Source: Adiantum capillus-veneris (lineage: Eukaryota; Streptophyta; Polypodiopsida; Polypodiales; Pteridaceae). From it: a stretch of 64,000 nt of DNA. A model generated the notes under the pieces. That model was not told the DNA's origin and made no database searches. It saw only the letters and a list, made by a program, of their open reading frames with translations. The translations under genes and the position numbers were made by a program. The stretch is from contig CM043967.1 of the NCBI GenBank assembly GCA_014529385.2, positions 83,578,278-83,642,277 of the forward strand, read 5' to 3'. The stretch's first letter is position 1. Each line of letters starts with the position of its first letter. Positions 37,408 to 49,192 of the stretch are shown here, piece after piece.

Positions 37408-38603
37408 TGTTAACTGATTCAACATCAGTTAACAGAAGTTGCTAAAGACTGAAGATGTACGGATGCACATTGAGGATGAATACAAAGAAGCAGTAAAGAT
37501 TGGAGTTACACATTTTCCACATTTTCCCAAAATGGTCATGTATTGTAAATTCCCGATTTATTTCAAACCATTGTAATATTTTAATGTGTTATGGGCTCAA
37601 TGGGAATTCCAAGCTGTAAAGAACAGGTCAGTTTTAGTGTGCCTGGGTTGCAGATTCAGTAAGTGGTGGAGCCCTAAGGGCCTTGGGTGCCCGGAAAACA
37701 TTGCATATTTTTACCCTAGGTATATAAGGCAGTGTGTAAAAGAAATTAGGGTTCTCAGGCGCATTTGTTGAGAGCACTCTTTGGTGAGAGCTCTTGAGGT
37801 GTGTGGCTATGGAGTCCTTGAGCTTCTCACATGCTCTGGATCTTGAAGCTTTGCATCATCTTCAGATAGTCTTTGACTTTAGCCGCGCCATCCGTATGGT
37901 TTTGTACAAGATCATGATCTTGCTAATATTCATTATAATGTGCATCTTGATATGCATATGTGAGCTTGGTCACATGTAACTGTTTGAACATTACTGGATT
38001 TGTTGGATTTTGGCTTTGACCTGTGGAGGTCAGCTGAAACTTCTATCCTTGATGATCTTCATAGAGGCATTTATCTGTAGATTCTGATGGAATCTGGGTC
38101 AACTGGAAACTTTCAACAACCATATGATCTTTCAATGGTTTTTGTCTTGAAGGAGTTTGTTGGTTAAAAGCTCTAGGGCTTCTAACTAGTGTAGCACTTT
38201 CTGGTACATAAGCCGAGCTTGATGGATTTATAGCTCCCCCCTTCCTAGGGTGATCAATATAGCCTGCTTCATTGTAAGAGCTCAAAACTGTTTGGCTCTG
38301 ATTTAGTCTCACCTTTTGGGACTGTGAAGGCACACTTTGGATAGCACTGTTGATATTTGGCATCTGTAAACCTTCTACATAGTTTCCTGTGTATCTACTT
38401 GAAACATGATAAATTATTCCCCAAGTCAAGCTATAGATAGCATTATCTTTGCCCTGATATTGTCTATCCCATGGGTCTCCTATGATATGAGCTTCTCCAA
38501 TGATTTACTCTATCTATGATCATTTGGAACTTATTCATAACGGAATGCTCACTATGTTATCATTTTAACTACACACAAGTTACTAGTGCATTAAAAAGTT
38601 ACA
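37408..38603 (+). repeat. LTR with tRNA-iMet primer site downstream
   Basis: The unit starts TGTTAACTG at 37408 and ends AAGTTACA at 38603, short imperfect inverted ends of TG...CA type. A TATA box (TATATAAGG) lies at 37721. The sequence TGGTATCAGAGC immediately follows the end, and a purine-rich tract immediately precedes the start. I found no second copy in the window. Confidence 0.7.
38043..38501 (-). other. Antisense open frame inside the LTR
   Basis: On the minus strand a frame of about 153 codons is open from 38501 to 38043 without an early ATG. It contains protein-like text such as GDPWDRQYQGKDNAIY and HVSSRYTGNYVEGLQMPN. The composition is rich in Ser, Gln and Pro and not low-complexity. 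I do not recognise the family. It may be a captured gene piece lying antisense within the LTR, or chance. Confidence 0.25.
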
Positions 38604-38604
38604 T

Positions 38605-38616
38605 TGGTATCAGAGC
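38605..38616 (+). promoter_or_regulatory. Primer binding site for tRNA-iMet
   Basis: TGGTATCAGAGC is complementary to the 3' end of initiator tRNA-Met, the common primer of plant Ty1/copia and some Ty3 elements. It lies one base after the LTR end. Confidence 0.8.
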
Positions 38617-39413
38617 TATTGGTTTCTCTTTTCTTGCTCAAGAAGAGAGGTCCTCAAGCTTGCTACAAATGGTTGGTGTTATTAATTGCAAAAGAGTAAG
38701 TAGAATAGGGATTTTTCATCCTTGAAGCACACTTGCTTTATGTAGTTAACGGGGATACCATCAAGAGCTATGTCGTTTAGTCTCTTGTCCCCAAGAGGAT
38801 AGGTCTTAATAATGGAGTCCTATGGGGCTTGCCTATGGCTTAACCACTATTGAGCTATTAGAAGCTTCACAGGAACTAATGCTATCTTGGCTCTGTTAAA
38901 CCCTCTCTTCTATTCCTTGCAATTAACAATATTCAAGCCACGGATATAGATGCTTTAGTGCTTGTATTTGAAGGTAAAGAGGAGTAGCAACTAGGGCTTG
39001 AAGTGCCAAAGTACAAGTAAAAATTTACATCTAAATTTGCTAGTATGGATGACAAGGGAATAGCGATTGAAATGAATGTTGATAGCTTTGATTTTGCTAA
39101 TGAAAGAGAAACTAATGATGCCCCTATGCTGTAAACTATCTTGTTTCTAGGCTTCAACAAGACCAGGGCAATCCATCCCTCCAAGTTGAAGTGCTACAGC
39201 AATTGCGCACCCATGGTATTCTCCAAACTCCCCACCAAAGGAGAGAGAGTGCCTAGGAAAGCTCCTAGTGAGACTTCCAATACAGGACTCTTTCTGATAA
39301 GGAAAGAAGAGGAGGATCCATATGAAGGGCTTAAAAATTTACTACTTGATGAGGCATCTCCCTCCCAAAGAAGAACCCAAGTTTCAACGGTAGATCTCCC
39401 TACCAAAAGAACA
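38617..39413 (+). other. Internal remnant after the iMet primer site
   Basis: No gag or pol motif is recognisable. From about 38930 to 39419 one frame, broken by a few stops, gives normal-looking protein text such as FASMDDKGIAIEMNVDSFDF and KEEEDPYEGLKNLLLDEASP. It may be a diverged gag or accessory ORF of the element whose LTR lies just upstream. I cannot assign it. Confidence 0.3.
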
Positions 39414-40322
39414 TGTTAGCAGCAAGCTAACGCGGATACCATTTTTTGGAGCTCTCATTGTAAAAATACTTATTATTTTGATAAATTGGAATATTGTAAC
39501 TCTTATTTTACGGATAAACTTTGTAATTGATGAGCCGGGGCTACAAGCTTCCAGATTGTATCAATCTGTCTTTACCCATCTTTAGTTAGAGCTCCCAAAT
39601 TATTAGTTTTGACCACCAAAAACCTTGGCTAAGGTATAAAAGCCAATTTTTGTAAGTTATTTTTAAGTTCTAAATAATGAAATACATAGCATGAGCTAAT
39701 GACGCTCACTTCTCTACTTCGCGCGCTTCCTACTCTCTCCTCGGCTGTCACATTACAGTCGTGCCTATTGCATTGCAACCGCAAGTAAGAGCTCTACGCA
39801 TTGACGTAAGCATTTCACGGTATTTTGTAGCTTTTCATGTCGCCAGACTGCGGCCTAATTTCATCATAAGTAGGAGTTTACACTTCAAGATCAAAAACTA
39901 AGTATAGGCGGGGTATTGGGGCATTATTGCAAAGCCTTTAGATGCATTCTGGGTCGAAAACGACTAGGTCAAAAATCCACTACTATAATTTTTGCACTTG
40001 ATCTAAAGTGGGATTTGAGACCATAAGCATGTGTGATTATGTCTTATAAACATGTCCTAGAAGTTTTGTTACATTTGGATGTCATTTGATGCTGTAACGG
40101 ATGTGATTTGTTTGCCAATGAGCCATTGGCTTTTGGTGGTTTCAGCCACTTGAGTTTAGCTTGAGTTAGATGCGAGTTGTTTGTTGTTTTTTGAGGGATT
40201 GACAACCTCTTGTAACCTCTATGCAGTAGTCGAGTCAACTTCGTCCCATGGATTGACAATTTAATCGTGGTTCTCGTTAAATCTGCAATAAGATAGGAGT
40301 GAGGTTAGACACCCGTCCCACA
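39414..40322 (+). repeat. Probable 5' LTR of the second Ty3 element
   Basis: The end is supported by CCCACA followed two bases later by the primer site. A TATA box (TATAAAAGCC) lies at 39635-39644, with pyrimidine-rich sequence downstream. The left boundary is uncertain because no second LTR copy is available for comparison. Confidence 0.5.
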
Positions 40323-40324
40323 TT

Positions 40325-40343
40325 TGGTGCCATTGTCGGGGAT
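40325..40343 (+). promoter_or_regulatory. tRNA-Asp-type primer binding site
   Basis: TGGTGCCATTGTCGGGGAT differs at a few C/T and G/A positions from the TGGCGCCGTTGCCGGGGAT-type site complementary to tRNA-Asp that many plant Ty3 elements use. Confidence 0.7.
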
Positions 40344-40859
40344 TGAAGAGACCTAAACTAGGAAAAAATACGAGCGTCTTGTGAAGTTATCCTTCAACTT
40401 CCTCTAAGATCTCCTAGAGTAGAAAGTTTCTTTTAGAACCGCATAGCTTAAGATTATCGTCTTTTGCTGTGTAGAGGTAGCTTGGAGGTAAGTTGTACTT
40501 GCCGAGTGCCTTTAGAATTGTAGGATTGTAGAAGTAGATAAGGATGATTGATAGACGATACAAGTCTTAAGATCAATGCTCAAAAAACCATAAAAAACGA
40601 GTGTTTGTGGACATTTTCCACAACCCCATTGCATTAGAACCTAGGAGTAGGGTAAGTAGAATCCGAGGTGGATTCCAGAGCATTGCTCTCTCCGAAGGGA
40701 TCAATTGTGAGTTGTTATTTGAAGTTACAAAATTTCAGGTTTACGGCTATAAATAGCACGAAAAGTCTCCAAACCAGTCAATCTGACTAGAGAGTATACT
40801 GAAAAGTTGTATGAACCAGTGAGTAAGCTCAAGGACACATTGAGGTAAAAATTTCAAGA

Positions 40860-42050
40860 GTTTGCAAAAACTCAGATTATTTACTTTTTCTTGATATTTT
40901 AGGCAAAATTAAGTTTTAACTTTATTCATAGGCTTAAAATAGCTCATGAAAAGACTTTCCATTGAAAAAAGTGCAAAAAAGTGTTCATTTTGGACCTAAA
41001 GTAAATAATTGCAATTATTTACTTTTAGATCAAAACTGACCAAGCTTGATACTACTCACTCATTGCATGTGTACAAACAACTTTTGTAAAGGACCATAGA
41101 ATTTGGATCACCAAACTGACAAAAAACTGAAGTATGTATTGACTTTCAGGAACTTCAGTGTAAATTGAGAAAAAATCGTCCAAACTCAATGGAACTTGAT
41201 TCATAGGCTTATATTGATGTGATAGACATGTGTACACGGTCACTTGACCAAAAAGATGCAAAAAATTGCCAATTGTAAATAATCGTAATTATTTACATCT
41301 GCTCCATTTTTCAACTTTTTTGACCAAGTTAGTATACCACTAGCTTTATCATGTTGTAATAAGCCCCCAAACCAAACTTGGTAAGGTTTGGATTATTCGA
41401 TTGAAAATTGTGACCAAATTTGCAAAGTCAGTCTGCGAACATAAAGTGATGACCATTTGAACATGTTTTGTCCAAACATGATGAAACTTAGCTAGGGTGC
41501 TTAAGTTAGGTTCTTAACAGGTCGGTGTCAAGATTGAGACAAAAAATTGTAAAAAATTAGCTGGAGAAAATAATCGTAATTATTTACATCTGCTACAGAA
41601 GTTGATAATCTTGCACATTTGAGTATACCACAAGGTCAAGCATATCAAGTAGACCACACAAATCAATTTTGGTGAAATTTGGATCACAAAAGTGAGACTT
41701 AAGCCAGATTCTTGAAAATCGAGTCTTCGGACACAAAACAGTTGCTAAACTTGAATAGATTTTGTCCAAACTTAGTGAAACTTGTCCAAGGACCTTAGCA
41801 GGTTGTATACTTGGCAAACCAAACCAAAAAGTGCAAAAAACTGACAAAAGTAAATAATCACGATTATTTACTACTGCTACACAGAGACACCAATTTTGAC
41901 TTTTAAACTTGTACAATGATAGACCAACATAATACAAGGCCACCGGGAAATTTTGGGTTCAATCGGATCCAAATTGGTACATGTTTACTCAGTTTTCAGG
42001 TTGCAAATTAGTCCTTTGATTTTTTTTCAAAGTCAAATCTGAAAGTTTCA
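40860..42050 (+). repeat. ~280-bp tandem repeats centred on an AT palindrome in the leader
   Basis: A 22-base palindrome built from GTAAATAAT and ATTATTTAC arms occurs at 41001-41022 (perfect), 41275-41296, 41566-41587 and 41849-41870, with a half copy near 40874. The spacing is 274, 291 and 283 bases. Around each lie related phrases: 'gaccaa' plus a purine, 'tttggtgaaatttggatca' and 'ttttgtccaaac'. The repeats lie between primer site and gag, where elements keep packaging and dimerisation signals. Role unknown. Confidence 0.75.
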
Positions 42051-42438
42051 ATTGTTGACTCAATTAGCTCGATTTGAAGTGACACACATAGACCAATCAC
42101 AACAGTTAGCAAAAACTATACAGTCTTTGTGAAAGAATAGATAACTTGATCAAAATCGATAAAGGAATCAGGTTGCAGACAAGGAATCGGTAGCCTGATA
42201 GAAGTTGCAATCAAGTCAAGTGGAAAAAGTTGACAACAAGTCAATCCGACGGTAAGTACTCTACCCAGGGCTTCATAAGTCTTTATAAACCTTAGATCTA
42301 ATCGTGTACTAGCAAATACAAAGCATATTTGAAGAAACCTCCAGTAGGGTATCCACTGAAGAGAGTGTGAATCAAGGCAATCCCTTGCACACTATCCTTG
42401 AAGAAGTCTCATATACTTTTTTAGATTTAACATCTGAA

Positions 42439-44606
42439 ATGTCTTCTTATTTGACTCACTCAAAAACTGGAACGACAGTGCGCTATAAGCATATACTCTC
42501 TTTTTATGAGACTAATCGCCATGGAGCTTAGGTTTACCTTGATCCTAACAAAGAGTATGCTATTCGCACTGATGACCATGGTATTGAGTTCGAAGAAGAG
42601 ATCAGGGCAAACAAAAGAGGAAAAAAGTACATAAATAGAAACGGAACTCAATATTTACAAGTCGAAAACCTTGATGTGATAGACAAATTGGGATTAGAAG
42701 TAAGCACCATAATTCCAGATATGGCAACAAAAGAAGGACCACCAACTTTAGAATTCGAGGGATATGATCAAATTGATTTGAAGCCTTTGAAAAACAGCTT
42801 AGTATAGACAATCCTAGGGTCGGAGTCTATTGTTGGGAGGATGGAAACGTGAAGGATCTTTTGTGGACTTCGCATGCCAAATTAGGACAATTAACACCCA
42901 TGAAGATCATCTATATCTTCAAGATCAAAGATAAGGAATCAGTAGATCTACCAACCTACTTGTTTAGGGATTTTTATACAATAACTTTGTTATGATGACT
43001 CCTGAGGAGGTGGAACAAACCAAATACCAAGGGTATTCCATAAGGAATTGGATATTGGGAAAAGGACCAGAAACTATTCCAAGAGAAGAACACCGTGAGA
43101 GATCTTTTGAGAGTAATTTTAAGAAACCAAAAACCATCTCATCATGAAGAAAACCGGGTGACACTAAATCTAGTCCAGGGCTACATGAGTCATTATTTTC
43201 AATAGATTGGTTTGAAGGAATCGGAACAGGACCAATTGCAAGGAGATCGGGAGTTAACCAAATAGACATGTCAGACTAGCTGATTTCCAAAAATGGGTCA
43301 AAAAATACAATGGATCGATGGATCCATACGACCACATAGCAAACTTTAAGCAAGTGCTAAGAGCAGAAATCATATACGATTTTCATACTCAATTCGTGGG
43401 GTTTGGAATGACATTAGAAGAAAAATCATTGACATGGTTCCAAAACATTCCACCAAGGTCAATCATGGACTTGGACACATTAGTTCAAGGATTTGTAGCT
43501 GCATGTTCCAAAACCGGGATCAAACACAATACAGTGGCTCAAATATACAACTTTAAACAAAAACAAGGTGAGTTTGTTAGGGATTGTGCAACTCAAATGA
43601 AACAATACATTGCCAAAGCCCAGAGCTAGAGATACCTGCAGAAGAACGACTAGTATCATTGTTTCTAGAGGAACTGCTAAACAAAGAACTTCATGCTATA
43701 CCATATAGCAAGAATCATACAACCCTAGAAGAGTGTGTGTCAGATGCTATTGATTTAGGAGACAATTGTGATATTTTGAACAAAAAAGATGTCCCTAAAG
43801 ATAACTCAAAGCAAGAAAACAGTATCCACCAAACAACTCAAGTGGGAACGGCCACTGCAACACCACTTTCATCCATAAAATACATGCTCAAATGGATGAA
43901 TGACATGATGAATAGCATGCAAAAAGCACATATGAGAGGACTAGAGCAAGGGATACCTCAACAAGGACAACCAATTAGGCCGCATAAATGGTGTTCAATC
44001 GAGGGTAAATGGACCAACCATGAGACCAATGAGTGCTATTACCGACCAAAGTATGATGGGAATGTTCAACACGTTCCTATGAGGCCACAAGGACAACCCA
44101 TGTAAAGATATTAGCCTAACATGGCCCCATGTCAAAGACCATTGACGAGTATGGAAAGACCTCAACCCGTGTTGAGCCAACAACCTCCATATCGGGGACA
44201 TAATGCAATACTTGTAAAGTACATGCATCTAGAGAGAGTCATAGATGAACAAGAACTAGTGCATGTTACACCCTATGCTGAGCCTAGTCCATCTACAATA
44301 ATGGTAGAAGGAGATTGGTATAATTCACACACACCACCAATGGAAGAACCTGTGACTTATGCTACGCAAGAGCTTGCACCAATATACTATGTAGCTAATA
44401 AAGGTGTCACACCTCCTATGGTAAGACCCATGATTAAGCCAAGAACTCAAAAATTCCATTATTGTGGTGCAGATGATCATTGGAAAAATCAATGCCCAGA
44501 GCCTAACAAGAACCTCAAGCCAATTGAAGCTTATTGCATGCAATGTTGCAAAAAGGGAGGACACTTTCCGACGGAAGATTGTTCAAAAAACCCTTTAAAA
44601 GGGTAA
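42439..44606 (+). pseudogene. gag of the second Ty3 element with several zinc knuckles
   Basis: The N-terminal piece (42439-42807, MSSYLTHSKTGTTVRYKHIL) has an internal TAG. The capsid piece (about 43285-43629: DPYDHIANFKQVLRAEIIYD, EKSLTWFQNIPP) is a clear Retrotrans_gag domain. After a frame change, 43584-44606 carries HKWCSIEGKWTNHETNECYY, then FHYCGADDHWKNQC (Cx2C knuckle with the first Cys changed to His), and CMQCCKKGGHFPTEDC. A TAA at 44103-44105 interrupts this frame. Multiple knuckles suggest an unusually zinc-rich nucleocapsid. The copy is broken by at least three lesions. Confidence 0.78.
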
Positions 44607-44613
44607 AATAGTA

Positions 44614-45905
44614 ATGAACGTAGTCAAAGTGATACCTAGTAGCTCATTTGAGAGTGAACCTATTGTTCCAATCAAGGTAATCACCAGAGTCTTGGCTAAG
44701 AAAAAGAAACATAACTCCTCTGATGATTTAGAAAATACAAAAAATTTCTCTCAAAAGACCAAACAAAGCAGAAACAAAAGGTATGAGATGAGAAAATAGA
44801 AACAACGGGCGGAAATCAAGGAGAAAGCAAAGAAGTTATATTAGGAAAAGGTGAAAGAAATTGGAAGTGAAATCAAGGAAACCACCGTGAAATCTGGAGG
44901 ATCAATTTTGGTTGACAAAATTTTTGAGCCTATTAATGCATCCTTGGAAGCCTACCAAGCAGGTCTTAAAGCATGCCAAAACATGGAAAACGATTAGAAA
45001 AACTATTCTTCTCCAGACATGGAAGCAGCTAAGCTTGAAGCTTATCAAAATTTGGTAAGAATCACACAAGAGTTGCTGGAAAAACAAAAACCCAAACTCA
45101 AAAGTATAGCAAAACTTGAGGAGCTTGTGGTAAGAGCCAATAAAGAAAACTCCGAAGTGGTGGTAGAAACCCACCTTGAAACAAAAGAGCCAGAACTTAT
45201 AGCTCCGGACAACGAAGATGCCTTAGACAAAATTCCATTCGTAGAAGAAGACTGACTGGGACACTTATGGGAAAAAGTTAGAGGGATCAATGATGGGAGC
45301 CTAACTCTTAAGTCATCTCCTATAGAGGAAGTTTGGTTAGACAATCTATCTCCTAATATGGACATGGATGTACAATCCTGGTATGGGGATTGCGGATTTG
45401 AAGCTTCACGGATGTCTAAACCATTGACCTTTAAAACATTACCCTCTTAATTGGAAGATAATGAGGATGAATCCATAGTGTGTAAAACCACTCAAGTAAA
45501 GAGAGCAGAACAAACCCTAGAAGTAGACAACATCCATTCAATCATGTCTACACCCATCCACCGCACTCTTACTTTAGGAGAACTGTTAAAAATCAAACCA
45601 TATTTATGGAATGATCTACAAAAAACTCTAGAGAAAGTGGGAATAACGGGACTAATCACAAAAAATTTGAGAAAATTGAAACACGAAATGGATAACAAAG
45701 AGATTTGATCTGTTCCAATGAACAAATTTGGAGAATAGTACAAAGAGGAAGAAGAAAACACAACCCTTCCAGTGAAATATAATGACATAGAAACCATGGC
45801 AATACTGGATAGTGGGGCAGGCATAGCCATAGCCACAAAAGCAGTATGGGAATCCTGGGAACAACTAGCCATTAGACAAACTCGAATGAAATTTCCGTGG
45901 AAATG
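44614..45905 (+). pseudogene. Linker and aspartic protease of the second Ty3 element
   Basis: A frame shifted relative to gag runs from 44614 with several stops. It has a Lys-rich part (TRVLAKKKKHNSSDD), an acidic/helical part (ETKEPELIAPDNEDALDKIP) and HRTLTLGELLKIKPYLW. The retropepsin signature MAILDSGAGIAIATKAVWESW lies near 45800-45860, with the catalytic DSGA intact. The second half of the protease, RT and RNase H are missing after about 45905. Confidence 0.65.
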
Positions 45906-46058
45906 ATACCTCAATGGTCAAAAAATATGGTATCATTGATGACCATAGCTCAAGTGGATTCACAAATACCACTTCCTATTACAATCGGATTAATTGAGCA
46001 ATTGGCTATGTATCAATTACTAGTTGGTAGGCTATACAAAAGAAATCAAGAATGAATA

Positions 46059-47080
46059 TTGCTCTTATGCAATAGTCTTGAAGAGAAAACCCAATACCTA
46101 AGTCAAGTACATATTATTAGTCTTGAAGAGAAAACCCAATACCTAAGTCAAGCACATATTACCATAGTAGGACTTCACTTTGCAGAAGACCAAACTATGC
46201 GACGAATCTTCAGACTTGGAGTATTTTGGCCAACTATGAGGAGTGATGTTCATTCTTTTGTGAAAAATTATCCTCAATGTTAAAAACAAACACCCATACC
46301 TCATGTAATATTTTTCCAAATGTCACTTTTTCCTAAGTGGAGTAACTATCCAGTTACTTGCTTATCAAGCCGAGCATTTCCTAAGGATATAAGTAAATGC
46401 CGTCAAAGAGTAATTGAAACTGAAGCAAGAGATTATTCTCTATTTGAAAACCAATTGTACCGGAGAGGTAAGGACCAACATCTGCGTCTTTGTGTAAATG
46501 AAGACGATTATATTCCAATTATAGAACAAACACATGTTGGATTAAGTGGAGGTCACTTTTCTAGTGGGACCACTACAAGAGAAATCTTAATGGCAGGCAT
46601 ATGGTGGCCAACACTTCTTGCAGATGCCAAAGAATATGTTCGGAGATGTAATGCTTGTCAATGAGCAAAAATGCCAACATGTATATATAGCATGCCCTTA
46701 AGACCAATGATGGGGGCTAAAGCTTTTGTAAAATGGATATAGACTCTGTTGGGCCAATACAGCCACTTGCGTATAGAACCTGAGCTCAATATATCATTGT
46801 AGCTACGGACTATTTGACCAAGTGGACCGAGGCTAAAACAACTCAAAAGAATGATGCTAGAACAACTGCCGCATTCTTATATGAGTATGTGTTCACAAGA
46901 TATGGACTGCCAATAGAAGTTGTCAGTGACACAGGCACTCATTCCCTCAATGAGGTAATCGAGTATCTGCTTAATGAATTTATGGTTATCCATAACAAAT
47001 CAGCTCCCTATGAGTGTTACCAAACACCGAGCAAAGTTTTTCGAGCAACCTATAGTCCGAGCGAGTCTGTTAATTGGTGA
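46059..47080 (+). pseudogene. Integrase N-terminal and core part of the second Ty3 element
   Basis: The main HHCC zinc domain is at about 46430-46663 (QTHVGLSGGHFSSGTTTREI, WWPTLLADAKEYVRRCNACQ). A diverged partial copy of the same domain precedes it at 46120-46280, and a 45-bp in-frame tandem duplication lies at 46073-46162. The core begins with MDIDSVGPI (first catalytic Asp, about 46735) and includes VATDYLTKWTEAK and IEVVSDTG (second Asp). It ends after HNKSAPY; the segment with the catalytic Glu is absent. Confidence 0.72.
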
Positions 47081-47671
47081 GACTCCTATATAATAACATA
47101 ATGCTTTTACGCTTCCCATCAGCCTATGTAAACGTTTTGTTAGTAAGGTCACATAAGACCTCCCTCTAAGTCCCAGCCTTCATGAGGTCTTGCCTTTGGA
47201 AGATTGTGAGCTACAATTCGATTTAGAAAACATTCAAATTTTACAAGTGTTAGTTTAAAAGTCATCTAATGCTTTAAATTTAACCTTAAATTGGGAGGTC
47301 TACTTTATTTTTAATGGCCTCAATTGAGAAATCCCCGCTGCACTTGAGCTTGCCCTTGAGAAAAGTGCCAAAACTTTATGAGTTTTAGTGTAAATGTCAT
47401 AAAATCTAATATCTAACCAGCCCAAATGATTTTCTCATATTAAACTAATCACTTAATGTGGGAGAATAAATGGGAACAAGGTCTAAGATATAGACATGTG
47501 CTTATAGATATATCTCAACACGGGGCCAATGGTAAAGGGTCCCAAATGAGAGATGGTCTATCAAAAAGCAAGGCTAACCAATGGAGCATAAGACCATAGG
47601 GTTAGCTTCATTGAAGACCTCCAATAGTTAGTGTAAAAGGGGTGTAAATGTCCTTTGACCTTAGGTAAGAG

Positions 47672-47770
47672 CTTGAGGTGGGAACCCGGCCCAAGCTTGA
47701 GGTGCTTGAGGTGGGAACCCGACCCAAGCTTGAGGTGCTTGAGGTGGGAACCCGACCCAAGCTTAAGGTG
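47672..47770 (+). repeat. 33-bp tandem repeat, three copies
   Basis: Units start at 47672, 47705 and 47738 with CTTGAGGTGGGAACCC, a one-base difference between the first and later copies, and CAAGCTT. Weaker derivatives continue to about 47900. Confidence 0.85.
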
Positions 47771-48773
47771 CTTGAGGTGCTTGATGATTGAGATGCTTGA
47801 GGTGCTTGTCATGCTTGAGATACTAGGGTTGCACTTGAGGTGAGAACCCAGCCCAAGCTTAAAGTGATTAAGGGCCAAGCTTGTGGTGGGAATTGGGCCT
47901 ATGCATGAGGGGCTTGAGGTGTCAAAAGGTCAAAATTCAATCCCTACAAGGAGGGGGTGAGTCCTACAAGAGGGGGGATGAGAGAGAACACCCACACACT
48001 CACACAAGGCATGCATGGTCCAAATAAAGCAAAAGGGACACTTGTCAAGTTCCTCCTCATGTTGCCCTCATGGTGTGCCTGAAGCGTATTGGTTGGCCAC
48101 CCAAGGGGTCCAATGATAATTTAGGATATTAAATTAATTGATTTTTCATTCATCAAGTCCTCTCTCTCAAAGGGGAAAGGGGGGCACTTGTCCCAAGGCT
48201 ACCCTTGTTGCTTGTAATGCCTCCTGCTTGTGATTGGCTATGCCTGGAGGGGTCCAACGAGCTTCAATGCATGAGCTACAAGGGGGGGTCGACCCAAGAA
48301 AGCTAGGGGGTTGCTTAGGGGGTATACTCACCCACACACACACTCACAAACACTCTCATTGTGTGCTATGCAACTCGTATGTGTCTACTTTTAGCTTGAA
48401 CTTTCCTCCAATTTGGAGGTTGATCAAGGGCTCAAGGTGCACAACTTGACCATGCGTGTAAATAAGGTAAACAATTTTTGATTTGGATCGAGCTTTCGTT
48501 TGATGCCTTCGTCATATTTTCACGAGTAGGTCATCTATAGGTTGGTTGCAAGGAGAGGGGACCATCACAATGATTCTGGGGCACCCCCCTTATTTGTTGT
48601 GATATACCACCACCTTCCCCATCCTTCTCATTCGTGTCCTTACCTTTTTCCCTACTGATAGGCATACTCTCACTTGCTAATCCATGTCTCTATCTCTATC
48701 ATGTGCTCTCTCTTTATGGTACACCCAACCGCTCGGAAACGACGATAGTGCACCCCTCGACAATAATATAGGA

Positions 48774-48990
48774 GGCAACCTCTCTAGTAATTTCTTGATC
48801 CTCCAGACATCTGTTTCTATTGCCTATGCCACCACAAGGGTCATCCGCCCTCCAGTTGACCAGGTCTGCACCATCATCGCCACTCCCATACAGAACCGCT
48901 GGCAACCTCTCTAGTAATATCTTGATCCTCCAAACATCTGTTTCTATTGTTTACGCTACAACAAGGGTCATCCGCCCTCCAACCGACAAC
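48774..48990 (+). repeat. Direct duplication with a 127-base period
   Basis: About 88 bases beginning GGCAACCTCTCTAGTAAT at 48774 recur at 48901 with roughly ten differences. Confidence 0.85.
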
Positions 48991-49116
48991 CATGTTTCTA
49001 CACTACACTCTTTGAGTATCTGGCTTCCTCCGGCTACATTGTTGTGGCACCTTAGGTCACTACTGTTTTGCTCACCTTCAACTAATTCATCTTCATATCA
49101 AACCCTTTGTCATTTA

Positions 49117-49192
<76 letters not shown>

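Larger units (their letters stand above)
39414..47080 (+). mobile_element. Second Ty3-type element, partial (LTR, leader, gag, protease, integrase; no RT)
   Basis: An LTR-like region ends at 40322 and is followed by a tRNA-Asp-type primer site. A 2-kb leader of tandem palindromic repeats leads into gag (from 42439), a protease (about 45800) and an integrase (46059-47080). Between protease and integrase only about 200 bases remain, so RT and RNase H are missing. Integrase is cut off before its catalytic Glu. No matching 3' LTR was found. The start at 39414 (TGTTAGCAGC) is a guess from the TG start; the end is where integrase similarity stops. Confidence 0.7.

Noticed and set aside
40860-42050. 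Regularly spaced palindromic repeats as a CRISPR-like array
   Set aside because: Spacing is about 280 bases, the units are homologous throughout rather than unique spacers, and the context is a plant retrotransposon leader.
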